The notes under the pieces are model-generated. The model ran no database searches. It was not told the origin of the DNA and saw nothing but the letters and a program-made list of their open reading frames with translations. DNA of 55,201 nt from an uncultured Succinivibrionaceae bacterium. GTDB lineage: Bacteria; Pseudomonadota; Gammaproteobacteria; Enterobacterales; Succinivibrionaceae. A program made the translations under genes and the position numbers. This document shows positions 9,747 to 19,294 of the stretch, piece after piece. Location: NCBI GenBank assembly GCA_949286015.1, contig CASEBB010000030.1:1-55201 (forward strand). The letters are read 5' to 3'. Within the stretch, counting starts at the first letter, position 1; each line of letters opens with the position of its first letter.

Positions 9747-10437
9747 CCCATTAGCAAAACAAAAACGAGAAAAGTGAACTTCCACGGAGTGCGGACGCTG
9801 GTAGCTTGCACTGCTTGCTACCAACTCACAGCGGCTGTCTGCCGCCACAGACTCTGAAGCAGCGCTCACGCCACTTGCTGCAAGTAACAGCGACAAAGCG
9901 CAGATGCAGGGCCTGCACCTAGAGTAGTAATCACGCGATTTGGCTACAAGGCCGCCGTGGCCACAGTGACAGCAATAGTAGCGTGGCAACTTTACGGCGC
10001 TACCGTGCAGCGCCTGTACGATCAGGAGCGCCCTCATGTAGTAGATCATTGGCGGCTGCGTGGTTTTACCTTAGCGCTCACCACAGCACACCACGTCATA
10101 CCTCTAAGCCTACCACCAAACACGGCGTAGAGATACAGCTGCGCAAAAGAGTCACCACCTCAGAAGAAGAAGAAGAAGAATAAGAGCGCCCGCACCCGCT
10201 ATGCACTCTGCGCAGCTCCTTACCTCTGCAAGGTTCGCGCTTTTGCTCATGCTGGTTATGGTTGCTGTGGTGTGAGTATCCCAAAAAGCAAATCTCAAAG
10301 GCGGTAACTGCCTACAATCAGGTGTTTTACCCTGAGGGTAGGTGTTTCTAAGGCGCTACTCTCGAGCTAAGGCACCGTCAGGCGCTTTGAGGTTATCTCC
10401 GCTGTGGTAGTGGTGATGGTGGTGGTGCGATTACTCC
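9747..10437. other. Gap of 0.7 kb between macB stop and pepT start
   Basis: It contains a (GAA)6 run at 10163-10180 and one copy of the CTCTCGAG repeat at about 10272-10390. The pepT frame is open backwards to about 10049 but shows no supporting start. No separate gene seen. Confidence 0.55.
10272..10390 (+). repeat. GGCGCTACTCTCGAG repeat, copy 1 (long form)
   Basis: Shares with 12700-12811 the string AACTGCCTACA-TCAGGTGTTTTACCCTGA and then AGGCGCTACTCTCGAG followed by a GGCGC hairpin. It lies just after the macB stop. Confidence 0.65.
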
Positions 10438-12414
10438 CTACTCGCGGGCTAAGGCCTCAATTGGGTTTAAGCGCGATGCCGAGCGCGCAGGCATAAAGCC
10501 AAAGGCAATACCAATAGCCGACGAAGTCAGCACCGCCGCAATAATGGAGTCAATCGAGTACGACAGCACAATCGTCGGCACCATGTACATAATGATCTGT
10601 CCCACGACATAGGACAGCAGCACCCCCATTAAGCCACCGAGCATACAAACCATTACCGCCTCAATAAGGAACTGCGCTAGGATATCAGCCTGACGGGCAC
10701 CCACGGCCATGCGGATACCAATCTCTCTGGTGCGCTCTGTTACTGACACCAGCATGATGTTCATCACGCCGATGCCACCTACCACCAGCGAGATCACTGC
10801 AATGGCAGAAATCATGAGCGTAAAGGTCATGGTGGCTTCCTCGATCGACTTCATGATCGTATCTGAGGACTGTAAGAAGAAGTCCACCCGCCCATGACGG
10901 CTGGTCAAAATCGACTTAATGGCACTCTCCGCTACCGGTGCGGAGAAGCCGTCGTTAATACGCAGCACAATGGAGGACAAGTAGTTTTGGTTCAAGATGC
11001 GCGTCATCACCGAGGTGTACGGCATAAAGACGGTTGGGTTCTCACCACGGATCACAAAAGAGTCCGTAGGCTCCAGCACGCCAATAATGCGCACCGAGAC
11101 ATTGCCCACAATAATGTTTTTACCCAGTGGGTCTTCAGTCGAGAAAAAGAGCTTAGCAGTGTTGTCATCAATGACACATACCTGCGAGCGCGCATCAATC
11201 TCTTGCGCGTTAAAAATACGACCGTCCTTTAAGAGCAGACCATACACACGGAAGAGGTCTAAAGACACACCTTGCACCGTAGCATTAGACTCTTCCGCTC
11301 CACGGCGCACCAGCGAGTTTGTTTGCACCGAAGCCGAGACCGAGTCCACAAAAGGCTGTCCTTGTAACGCCACCAGATCACGTGGCGTCAGCGACCTCAC
11401 CCTACCTGAGCGCACATCACCCATGCGTTCACCTGGGTAGACTGTAATGGTGTTGGTACCCATGGATGCAATGTTGGAAATGATGCGCTCGGAGGCACCA
11501 CGGGCTAAGGCCACTACCGACACCACCGCCATGATGCCAATGATGATACCCAGCATGGTCAAAAGAGTACGCATGCGATTGGCGAGCATGGCACGATAGG
11601 CCATGACAAAGGCTTCTTTAAAGCGGTCAATGTGCGAGCTTAAAGAGCGCGACCACATGTTGTTAATGGTAGGCTTCTTATCCTGCTCCCCCTGCTCCTG
11701 CAAGGCAAAAGGATCAGGAACCTGCTCATTAATGGTGTCGGACTTAATGGCACCATCTTCAATGGAGATGACGCGGCGGGCACAGGAGGCAATGCGCGGA
11801 TCGTGCGTCACAATGATAATGGTATGGCCCTTAGCATTAAGCTCTTGGAGCGTGCGCATCACGTCCTGACCGGACTTAGTGTCAAGAGCACCGGTAGGCT
11901 CGTCGGCTAAGATGATCTGGCCACCATTCATCAGCGCACGGGCAATAGAGACACGCTGTTGCTGGCCACCCGAGAGCTGCGCTGGGCGATACTCCACACG
12001 CTCGCTTAAGCCTAAGTTGCCTAAAAGCTCATTGGCGCGCTGATCGCGCTTGCTCTTGCGCACACCGGCATACACCGCTGGCACCTGCACGTTTTCACGG
12101 GCACAGAGGTGGCCTAAGAGGTGGTAGCGCTGAAAGATAAAACCAAAGAAATCACGGCGTAACGCTGCAAGGTCATCAGGGAGCATGTTCAGCGTGTCTT
12201 TACCCATGACCTTGTAGCTGCCTGAGGTGGGATTATCAAGGCAGCCAATGATGTTCATGAGGGTAGACTTACCCGAGCCCGAGGGGCCGATGATTGCCAC
12301 CATTTCACCACGGCGCACGGTGAGGTTGATGCCGTGCAGCACCTCGACCATGGAGTTACCCGACTGGTAGGAGCGGCGCACATCTTTTAGTTCTAAGAGG
12401 ACATCATGTTGCAC
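10438..12414 (-). CDS. macB: MacB-type ABC transporter, fused ATPase and permease
   Basis: N-terminal ATPase with Walker A GPSGSGKST, signature LSGGQQQR, Walker B IILADEPTGALD and H-loop VTHDP. Then a FtsX-type permease: first membrane segment near residues 280-300 (LLTMLGIIIGIMAVVSVV), a periplasmic domain, and three more segments near 525-640. This is the standard four-helix MacB plan (about 650 residues). MacB couples ATP hydrolysis to movement of substrates from the periplasm, working with MacA and a TolC-type channel to export macrolides, peptides or heme precursors. The GTG at 12414 is chosen because a GGAG stands eight bases before it; the longer frame starts with TTG too close to that site. 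macA lies upstream on the same strand but 731 bp away, an unusually wide gap filled with repeats. Confidence 0.93.
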   Translation of the reverse strand: MQHDVLLELKDVRRSYQSGNSMVEVLHGINLTVRRGEMVAIIGPSGSGKSTLMNIIGCLDNPTSGSYKVMGKDTLNMLPDDLAALRRDFFGFIFQRYHLLGHLCARENVQVPAVYAGVRKSKRDQRANELLGNLGLSERVEYRPAQLSGGQQQRVSIARALMNGGQIILADEPTGALDTKSGQDVMRTLQELNAKGHTIIIVTHDPRIASCARRVISIEDGAIKSDTINEQVPDPFALQEQGEQDKKPTINNMWSRSLSSHIDRFKEAFVMAYRAMLANRMRTLLTMLGIIIGIMAVVSVVALARGASERIISNIASMGTNTITVYPGERMGDVRSGRVRSLTPRDLVALQGQPFVDSVSASVQTNSLVRRGAEESNATVQGVSLDLFRVYGLLLKDGRIFNAQEIDARSQVCVIDDNTAKLFFSTEDPLGKNIIVGNVSVRIIGVLEPTDSFVIRGENPTVFMPYTSVMTRILNQNYLSSIVLRINDGFSAPVAESAIKSILTSRHGRVDFFLQSSDTIMKSIEEATMTFTLMISAIAVISLVVGGIGVMNIMLVSVTERTREIGIRMAVGARQADILAQFLIEAVMVCMLGGLMGVLLSYVVGQIIMYMVPTIVLSYSIDSIIAAVLTSSAIGIAFGFMPARSASRLNPIEALARE

Positions 12415-12576
12415 GAGCAATACTCCGGTGATGGTGAGGTGAAAAGGAGAGTGGTGATAGTGGAGAGATTGGTGAATGCAGTGGAGTGGAAGAACGTGGA
12501 AGCGGCATGAGTAAGTTGCTTGCCATGGAGTGTTATCAGCACCTTGCGGCGCTTACTCCCAGTGGCAAGCGTATCC

Positions 12577-12668
12577 AGCTCTGCTTAGAGTTTGGTGTAC
12601 AGGCCACTGGACACAGAGCACTGGGCACCGCCACCACTACCTCAAGGTAAGTTTGCACCTTACGCCAG
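12577..12668 (+). repeat. Direct repeat, copy A (macA-macB gap)
   Basis: Contains AGCTCTGCTTAGAG, CAGAGCACTGGGCACC and CCTCAAGGTAAGTTTGCACC in that order. The matching order and words recur at 12894-12995. Confidence 0.6.
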
Positions 12669-12699
12669 CATGAGCCGACCTTACTTGGTGGCGGTGAGC

Positions 12700-12811
12700 G
12701 TATTCCCAAAAGCAAATCCCACAGGAGTTAACTGCCTACACTCAGGTGTTTTACCCTGATAACAGGTGTTTGCTGCGGCGCTACTCTCGAGATAAGACGC
12801 CGTTAGGCGCT
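12700..12811 (+). repeat. GGCGCTACTCTCGAG repeat, copy 2 (long form)
   Basis: Same long form as at 10272-10390: CCCAAAAGCAAATC, AACTGCCTACACTCAGGTG, then GGCGCTACTCTCGAGATAAG and a GCC-GTTA-GGC hairpin. Confidence 0.65.
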
Positions 12812-12893
12812 TGTACTGCTACCTACGTTACAGTGTAATGCTGACCTGAGGGCTCTTAATCTATGAGGCAAGCGTCTCTCGTCTCTAGTATCA

Positions 12894-12995
12894 AGCTTTG
12901 CTTAGAGATGGTGGAGAAAGTACTGGGTACAGTGCACTGGGTGCAGTGCACTGAGCACCACCATATATCTCAAGGTAGGTTTGAACCTCGCGCCA
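12894..12995 (+). repeat. Direct repeat, copy B (macA-macB gap)
   Basis: Contains AGCTTTGCTTAGAG, CAGTGCACTGAGCACC and CTCAAGGTAGGTTTGAACCT. It is an imperfect copy of 12577-12668 in the same orientation. It has an internal doubled palindrome CAGTGCACTG. Confidence 0.6.
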
Positions 12996-13145
12996 TTACT
13001 ATGGCGCCCTTTGTTGCTTGATGGTCGTGATGGAGCTGAACTTGGTATTCACACCACTCTCAGGAAATCCCATATCCCAGTATCCCCAAGGCAAGGCCTT
13101 CAGGTAACCGGTAACAGGTAACACTGGCGTCAGGCTCGTGTGGCC

Positions 13146-14342
13146 TTAGAACATGCGTGGGCCGCGACGACGCGAGGAGGCTGCGGCAGCAGCGGCCGTA
13201 GCCACATCATCGCCAATCACCACCGGAATTGAGGTATCAAAATCATCGTTTTTTACCTCGACGTATTGCTCATCACGAATACCTAAGCTCACCCGCACCG
13301 GCTTAACAACACCAGCCTCTACCAGTTGAAAGACCGTTGCCTCACCCTCAGCATTCTCATTTTGCACCGCCGAGATTGGCACGGCCTTTACGCCTTGAGC
13401 AGAGGCAATGGTGATCTCCACCTCCGCCGTCATGTCAATGCGTAAGAGCCCCTCAGTATTGTCCACATCCAAGAGGGCGTTGTAGTAGATAGCCTCAGTG
13501 GTGGAGCTGGCAGTAGAGCTGGAGCTGGTAGTGCTCTCTGCTGACGCTGGAGCAGGGTCAATCGACTGTAACTCCGCCTCAAAGTAATGATTTGGCAAGC
13601 CCATAATGGTAAAGCGACAGTCCATACCTGGCTTGACCTTAACCACATCCGCCTCAGAGATCTCTGCCTCCACGGTCATAATGTCGAGGTTAGCCAGCTT
13701 TAAGATGGTAGGCGTGGTCTGGTTAGCATTAACCGTTTGGCCCTCTTCTACAGGAATGGCGTAGACCGTACCGTCCATTGGCGCCACAATGCGGGTGTAG
13801 CCTAAATTGGTCTGGGCATCGTCTACCGAGATCACCGCCTGCTCATACTGTGCTTGCAGCGCGTCTAAATCAGCTTGCGCCATGAGGTATTGGGCCTTAG
13901 CCTGCTGTGCCGTTTGCTTACTGGTGGCATCCTTTACCAGCAGGTTTTGCTGACGTGTGTTCTCCGCAGCAAGCATTTCCAGCTCAGCCTTTTTGGAGGC
14001 AATTTGCGCGAGAATTAGCTTTTCCTCGGCCTGAGCACGGCGTAAATCGTTTTCTTGAATCTCAGGGTCGATTTCGCAGAGCAGATCACCGGCTTTGACC
14101 TTATCGCCTCTACTAACGTAGAGCTTTTTGATCTGACCGGACACCTGCGCACCGATGTCCACCTCAACCTTACCGGAGATGGTGCCAGTGGCATACACCT
14201 GCTGCGTAATGTCACGCACCTTTGGGGTAGCAGTCATGTAGGTTGGGGGCTCGGTGTAGGTAAGGGAGTAGATGCCGTAGCCTAACAGAGCCACTACGGC
14301 GACACCTACGATTCCCCATTTAATCAGTTTGTCTCGTCTCAT
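13146..14342 (-). CDS. macA: MacA-type periplasmic adaptor (membrane fusion protein)
   Basis: Adaptor of the HlyD/RND family, about 398 residues. An N-terminal anchor helix (IVGVAVVALLGYGIYSL) is followed by the lipoyl half-motif VDIGAQVSGQIKKLYVSRGDKVKAGDLLCEID, a long coiled-coil hairpin (about residues 90-165, rich in Gln/Ala), the second lipoyl half (IVAPMDGTVYAIPVEEGQTV), and beta-barrel and membrane-proximal domains. It should bridge MacB and a TolC channel. A Ser/Thr-rich insertion (ESTTSSSSTASSTTEA) lies near residue 275, and a Ala/Arg-rich end. ATG with AAGGA ten bases upstream. Its macB partner is downstream on the same strand after 731 bp, which argues that the two are not tightly translationally coupled. 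Confidence 0.93.
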   Translation of the reverse strand: MRRDKLIKWGIVGVAVVALLGYGIYSLTYTEPPTYMTATPKVRDITQQVYATGTISGKVEVDIGAQVSGQIKKLYVSRGDKVKAGDLLCEIDPEIQENDLRRAQAEEKLILAQIASKKAELEMLAAENTRQQNLLVKDATSKQTAQQAKAQYLMAQADLDALQAQYEQAVISVDDAQTNLGYTRIVAPMDGTVYAIPVEEGQTVNANQTTPTILKLANLDIMTVEAEISEADVVKVKPGMDCRFTIMGLPNHYFEAELQSIDPAPASAESTTSSSSTASSTTEAIYYNALLDVDNTEGLLRIDMTAEVEITIASAQGVKAVPISAVQNENAEGEATVFQLVEAGVVKPVRVSLGIRDEQYVEVKNDDFDTSIPVVIGDDVATAAAAAASSRRRGPRMF

Positions 14343-15099
14343 AAGCTCTATGTCCTTTGAGGTTACAGCCTACAGGGGCAGAGGCAGGGCTGCTGCCACA
14401 TGCCCCCAAAACTCATCCGCGCCGGTATTGCTACCCACAATAATGGCAATGACCTTGGCAAAAAACCAAAGCAGCAGGAGTGTACGCAGCCACTGTACGA
14501 AGCCACTTAAGGGAGGCTAAATTACAGCCTGTTACTGCGCTTGGCAAGGCGTTTAGGGGGTTCTTTGCTTGCAACCAGCATGCAGTTGCGCTGTTTTGGG
14601 GCTAATGGCAAGCAAGGGGCGAGCTGCACGTGAATTAGGGGTGGGTGAGTGTGGTGTGAGCTGAAGTTATGCTGACAATACCGCACTCGCGCCTCAAGAA
14701 AGCCTTGCTGCGCCCTGTATTGGTTATAATTTAGCTTAGCAAGGAACGCTTAGCCACGGCTTAGGTGTAAGCGTGCCTCATTAAGTGCTACCAAGGCAGC
14801 TGTGCCCTGTGATGAGGGGGCTTTAGGCATACCAGCGAACTTAAGAACACCATGGCTTTATGGTGCTCTTGGTGTGCGGCCATGCCCCTTGGTGCTTGGT
14901 GATTAGTGCTGCAAGTTAATCTTAAGCGCTTACCAGCTGGTTTGGCGCAGCTGCCTCACCCTGAGGGGGCGTTTATGACGCTCTGAGTTTCACAGTCCTC
15001 CTTAGGGTCGCGGCTATGCTCGCAACCACTTTCTCCCATTCCCTACCACTCCTACCACTCTCCACCACTCTCCATGAGAGCAACTAAAGGAAAAAATCC
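14343..15099. promoter_or_regulatory. Divergent intergenic region, macA / rlmI
   Basis: The gap is 757 bp between divergently read genes. A TATAAT hexamer at 14725-14730 could serve rlmI (plus strand), although it is about 370 bp from the start. A hairpin with arms AAGAACACCAT and ATGGTGCTCTT (14843-14853, 14860-14870, one mismatch) lies downstream of it. No gene was recognised. Confidence 0.35.
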
Positions 15100-16521
15100 A
15101 TGTTCGCCTTTATCCTCTATCCCGAGCGCGATAAATCTCTCCTCCGCCGCCACCCATGGGTCTTTTCCAAAGCTGTGGCTTCCATTGTGGCCTTAGATGC
15201 GGCCAGCGCCGATCAAGAAAACGTCGAGCTGAAGCTCTGTAAGCCAGCCCCCAAAAAGGATATCGCTGCGGGAACGCTGTGCCAGATACGCGACCATCAA
15301 GGCAAATTCCTCTGCTACGCCCACTACTCTCCCTACTCGCAAATCATGCTGCGCGCTATTTCCTTTAAGTTAGGCGAGCGCATCGATTACGACTTCTTTA
15401 AGCAGCGCCTTGCCGCTGCCAGCGCTAAGCGCATTCCCCTGCAAAAGGCCGGTAACGACGGCGTGCGCCTTGTGGCTGCTGAGGGTGACTACCTGCCTGG
15501 CCTCATTGTCGATCGCTACGATAAGGTGATCTCTCTGGCTATTACCTCATGGGGCATGGAAGCCAACTATGAGCACCTGATTGTGGCGCTGCATGAGCTC
15601 TTTCCAGAGTGCTATCTTTACGAGCGCTCTGATGGCAAAGCCCGCAGCAAAGAGCACTTACCACAGCGTGTGGGCTTAATCGACTTTATGCAGCCGTCAG
15701 CACAAGACAACCTCCAAGATGAGCAAGGCAAAGCGCTACCAAACAGCCGTCAGGTTAAGAGCGTACCGCGCTTACGTGCCCCACAAATTGCTGCTGATGC
15801 CGCTATCGATGGGGAGCAGATTTCCCTTACCGAGGCTATTCCTGACACCCTCTACGTCAAAGAGAGCAACCTCGTCTCGATCCCGATTGATGTGATGCAA
15901 GGCCATAAGACCGGTGGTTACTTAGACCAGCGTCAGAGCCGTTTGCACACCTACCACTTATGCCGCGAGTTTAAGGAGCTCCATGGTAACGGCCCAAGGG
16001 TCTTAAACTGCTTCTCCTACACGGGTGGCTTTGGTCTGTTTGCGCTTAAAGGCGGTGCCAGCAGCGTCTATAACGTGGACGTCTCCGGCCATGCGCTGGG
16101 AGCTGCAAAGGCTGGTGTGGCTTTTAATCACTTAGACCCAGGTCGCTGCAAGTTTATCAAGAAGGACGTCTTTGCCTTTTTGCGCGAGGAGGTCAAAAAG
16201 GGCATCAAGTTTGATGTGGTGATCTTAGACCCACCAAAGTTTGCTGAGAGCAAGTCTACCCTTGCTACGGCCTGCCGTGGCTATCAGGATATCAACCGCT
16301 TAGGCTTACAGTTGGTGGCGTCTGGAGGTCACTTACTAACCTTTTCTTGCTCGGGACTGATGACGGAAGAGCTATTTCAGAAGATTGTGGCGGATGCGGC
16401 CTTAGATGCGCAGGTAGAGGCGCAGATTGTGGGCACCTTACGTCAGGATCGCGACCACCCTGTAGCCTTGCCTTGCCCTGAGAGTTTTTACCTCAAGGGC
16501 TTAGACATCCTTGTAAACTAA
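15100..16521 (+). CDS. rlmI: 23S rRNA m5C1962 methyltransferase
   Basis: SAM-dependent RNA methyltransferase of the RlmI/RlmK family. An N-terminal PUA-like part begins FILYPERDKSLLRRHPWVF. The EEHG-like domain follows, then GHKTGGYLDQR, SAM-binding NCFSYTGGFGLFAL and the catalytic-region words DPPKFAESK and TFSCSGLM (Cys nucleophile). AAAGGA stands eight bases before the ATG. At 473 residues it is about 75 longer than E. coli RlmI. Much of the excess is a charged stretch at roughly residues 195-245 that interrupts the segment before YVKESNLVSIPIDVMQ. No cotranscribed neighbour; downstream is a 361-bp gap with a 19-bp direct repeat. Confidence 0.92.
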   Translation: MFAFILYPERDKSLLRRHPWVFSKAVASIVALDAASADQENVELKLCKPAPKKDIAAGTLCQIRDHQGKFLCYAHYSPYSQIMLRAISFKLGERIDYDFFKQRLAAASAKRIPLQKAGNDGVRLVAAEGDYLPGLIVDRYDKVISLAITSWGMEANYEHLIVALHELFPECYLYERSDGKARSKEHLPQRVGLIDFMQPSAQDNLQDEQGKALPNSRQVKSVPRLRAPQIAADAAIDGEQISLTEAIPDTLYVKESNLVSIPIDVMQGHKTGGYLDQRQSRLHTYHLCREFKELHGNGPRVLNCFSYTGGFGLFALKGGASSVYNVDVSGHALGAAKAGVAFNHLDPGRCKFIKKDVFAFLREEVKKGIKFDVVILDPPKFAESKSTLATACRGYQDINRLGLQLVASGGHLLTFSCSGLMTEELFQKIVADAALDAQVEAQIVGTLRQDRDHPVALPCPESFYLKGLDILVN

Positions 16522-16882
16522 GCCTTGGCAGCGACTCTACGCTCAGTAGCGGTCTGGAGATAATCCCACCTCCACGATCACTCTCGAGATCACAGCTCGC
16601 CAGCGTTGATCAAGAAACCAAGTGAGCAGGCAAGCTGCTCAGCACGCGGCTGACGCCACTACTCCAAGTAGCATTGTGCTGTGTTGCCAACTGCTCACTC
16701 TCGAGATCACAGCGCGGTAGCGCTGCTCTGAAGATATACAGAGCACAGGCAGGACAACCAGCTACTGACGCCTTACTTTAGGTGGTAAAGTGGCGAAACA
16801 ATCACTCACCACTTTCTCACCCCAAGCGCCTGAGCCCCACTACTCTCAAGCAACGCTGTAAACCACGGAAGAGGGCCCTATT
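16522..16882. repeat. Gap with a perfect 19-bp direct repeat
   Basis: TCACTCTCGAGATCACAGC occurs exactly at 16578-16596 and 16695-16713, 117 bp apart. It shares the CTCTCGAGAT core with the other repeat families in this window. No gene lies in the gap. Confidence 0.75.
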
Positions 16883-19123
16883 ATGCCCACCGACACCATT
16901 AATCCCCTCCTCCAAGCAGGCGCCCACGTCATTGCCCGCCGTTTTGCTTACACCCACCATGGCCTGTACATGGGTGAGGGCAAAGTACTTGAGTACATCT
17001 TAGATGGCGGTGTCACCATCGTCACCTTACAGGCCTTTGCTGATAAACACGAGATCTACATCCGCGAGCATCAGCACCCCAAATATGTGGGCAAAGCCGC
17101 CGTCGAGCATGGCCTCACGCGCTTAGGCGAAAACAACTACAACCTCTTCACCTGCAACTGCGAGCACTTTGTAAACTGGTGCATTGACGGCGTCGAAAAC
17201 AGCCGTCAGGTCGACAACTTTATCCTCACCATTATCCCGTTCTACTCCCTTTTCCATAAGTCGAACTTTGTCCGTGGTTGCCTCAAGATCATCTTTGACA
17301 ACCCCGCTTCCCTTGATGCTGCCTTAGAGCGCATCAACATCAATAACGATAACGTCACCAACCCGCTCACCCGCGCCCGCGAAATGAGTGAAGACGTTTT
17401 TGGCACGCAACGTCAGGGTGTGGTCAATCTCACGGCGCTTATCACCTCTGCCACGCAGCTATCCAAAGAGTACAAATCGTGGCTCTACTACAAGCGCCAT
17501 AGCATCACCAGCCACTTAGCAGCGCTTAATCGCACTCTTACCCACCCAGCGCATGCTCTGCACTCCTTAGGCGCGCACTTGGGTTTAACCTCGCACCCAC
17601 AGCAGCATGGCAGCAGTCACAGCAACGCCTCTTACCCGCACCCGCACGCTGCGCAAGGAGCTTACAGCCAGAGCAGTGCTGAGAGCAGTGCTGAGAGCAC
17701 CATTTCCACCTCCTTACCCCCTGCTTACAGCCCAAACGCTGCGACGCACACACCACTGGCAGTGACTACGCTCTCTGCCGGTAACACTTACGCCGCGCAT
17801 GCGGCTACAACGCTGCCACCTCACACCAGTGCCACAGCTGCTTTAGAGCCAGAGAGCAGCAACACAATGGCGCCAATAACAGCGCCCGCCCCTGTAAGCA
17901 ACACCACTGCGGCTGTGACGGACGGTACCGCTGCTGCCGCTACCACCAACACCACGGCTGCAGCCACTGTCCCTGCTTTCGCCTCTAACGCACCTAACTT
18001 ACGCCAATCCACAGTCTCGGTGCCTCTGGCCTATACCCTCTATCCACCAACGACTAATGACACCATGGCCACCACAGCTGCGGCTGCTGCCGCAGCCGCT
18101 GCCAATGTTACCCACAGTGGCAGCTACACTGCGTTAAAGACTGCCAGCTTATCTGGTATTGTATCTGCTACCGCTGTGAGTATGGAGCAGAGCACCGCGC
18201 TACAATCACCCGCCCTTTCTCCGGCAGCGACGCTTACTCTGCATGCAGAGGCTATGGTGACCCCACCAGAAGTCTTTTGGCGAACACTGGCGGCCCATCA
18301 GGAAGATGGTACCGGTAAAAGAGCATGGGCTGGCTCCACTCTTGCGGCACTCACCGCCGCTAAAGTAGTTCGTGAGCATGATTTTGCGCCAAAGAGTGAT
18401 CTGCCCCCGCTTGATCCGGAGCTGGGGCGCAAGCCCGAGCAGCAGGCCATGGTCACTGACCCCGAGTTTGCGGAGTTTGAGTATCCAGTACCAATGGTAT
18501 TGCCCGAGCCTAATGAGCAGGAGCTCAATACTCTGACCCTACCAACACCAGAGCAAACGGCACTCTTACCGGCAGCAACAGAAGCAGTAAGTACGCAAAG
18601 TACAGCTGCTCACACTCACTCTAAGGACAGTGCCACCGCTTGGGACATGGGGCAAATGACAGCGAGCTCCTCCCTCGTAGAGCAAGCTGAGGCCTATATG
18701 AGCCATGAGCAAAAGAAGCTCACCCAGCTCTTACCGCATGTGCATATCCGCTTACAATGCTCGGCGGTGCCCTCGACTTTTAATGGCGAGGCCTTAAACG
18801 AGAGTGCAGCGCGCAATGAGTACCAGCGTGCAGCCTTTGCCAAGAGCCAAGAACAGATCGATAATACCGTCGATCCTAAGGATTGGCACAGCAGCCACAG
18901 TGATGAGCAGGCTCTGCACTCGACCAAAGAGCACTACGAGCAAAGCAGCCTCAGCAATGCCTACAAGATGGCCACGCCACCACAGAATGCACCGCAGCCT
19001 GTTGGTGAGGCACAACTTAGTGATATGGGCTATGCTCTCAGTGACTTAGCCCTCGAAGTGGCGACGCAAGTACGCCACGAGCTGCAGCGCCAGCAGCGCT
19101 CACTGCGGCATCAGCGGCGCTAA
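16883..19123 (+). CDS. LRAT-domain (NlpC/P60-superfamily) protein with a very long low-complexity tail
   Basis: Residues about 10-105 look like a lecithin:retinol-acyltransferase-type fold: THHGLYMGEGKVLEY with the candidate catalytic His26, then CNCEHFVNWC with candidate nucleophile Cys93. Such domains are papain-like thiol acyltransferases or hydrolases. Residues about 105-210 continue with a hydrophobic segment (FILTIIPFYSLF). Thereafter the protein is mainly Ala, Thr, Ser, His and Pro to about residue 460, with a run of nine Ala, then an acidic/Gln-rich part to residue 746. There is no signal peptide. Start has GAGGG upstream. No known partner; a DUF1703-type gene follows 171 bp later. 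Substrate is unknown. It could be a lipid acyltransferase, a toxin-like enzyme or a surface-related factor. Confidence 0.72.
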   Translation: MPTDTINPLLQAGAHVIARRFAYTHHGLYMGEGKVLEYILDGGVTIVTLQAFADKHEIYIREHQHPKYVGKAAVEHGLTRLGENNYNLFTCNCEHFVNWCIDGVENSRQVDNFILTIIPFYSLFHKSNFVRGCLKIIFDNPASLDAALERININNDNVTNPLTRAREMSEDVFGTQRQGVVNLTALITSATQLSKEYKSWLYYKRHSITSHLAALNRTLTHPAHALHSLGAHLGLTSHPQQHGSSHSNASYPHPHAAQGAYSQSSAESSAESTISTSLPPAYSPNAATHTPLAVTTLSAGNTYAAHAATTLPPHTSATAALEPESSNTMAPITAPAPVSNTTAAVTDGTAAAATTNTTAAATVPAFASNAPNLRQSTVSVPLAYTLYPPTTNDTMATTAAAAAAAAANVTHSGSYTALKTASLSGIVSATAVSMEQSTALQSPALSPAATLTLHAEAMVTPPEVFWRTLAAHQEDGTGKRAWAGSTLAALTAAKVVREHDFAPKSDLPPLDPELGRKPEQQAMVTDPEFAEFEYPVPMVLPEPNEQELNTLTLPTPEQTALLPAATEAVSTQSTAAHTHSKDSATAWDMGQMTASSSLVEQAEAYMSHEQKKLTQLLPHVHIRLQCSAVPSTFNGEALNESAARNEYQRAAFAKSQEQIDNTVDPKDWHSSHSDEQALHSTKEHYEQSSLSNAYKMATPPQNAPQPVGEAQLSDMGYALSDLALEVATQVRHELQRQQRSLRHQRR
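17880..17892 (+). repeat. Strand-biased 13-mer, copy 2
   Basis: CAGCGCCCGCCCC inside the plus-strand LRAT-domain gene (Ala/Pro codons), followed by TGTAA as in the intergenic copies. Confidence 0.7.
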
Positions 19124-19208
19124 ATGCTGACATAACAAGGCTCTGACCGTAACCCAGAGCTACAGCATCTTATTTCCCTGATAAATCAGCTTTTTCTTGA
19201 ATCGAAAA

Positions 19209-19217
19209 TGCTATGAT
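19209..19217 (+). promoter_or_regulatory. Extended -10 promoter element for the DUF1703-type gene
   Basis: TGCTATGAT (extended -10) lies about 78 bp before the ATG at 19295. The flanking AAATGCTATGAT is shared with the GH28 promoter at 25795-25806. No good -35 hexamer is visible, as is common with extended -10 promoters. Confidence 0.45.
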
Positions 19218-19294
19218 AGCTTACAGCACAGAATCTATCAACGCTGTAATGTCCTGTCCTTGGTAGACAAAGCTTTTGTAGCACGGGTGAGCTC

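Larger units (their letters stand above)
12415..13145. other. Repeat-filled gap splitting macA from macB
   Basis: This 731-bp stretch separates two genes that normally overlap or nearly touch. It holds two copies of one direct repeat (12577-12668, 12894-12995) flanking a CTCTCGAG-type repeat (12700-12811). A palindrome CAGTGCACTG occurs twice (12930, 12944). No gene was found. Confidence 0.6.

Noticed and set aside
9747..10049. In-frame 5' extension of pepT with a hydrophobic run that resembles a signal peptide.
   Set aside because: There is no ribosome site at the upstream ATG, PepT is a cytosolic enzyme, and the run is preceded by a Cys/Arg/Tyr-rich stretch. Probably an accidental open frame.
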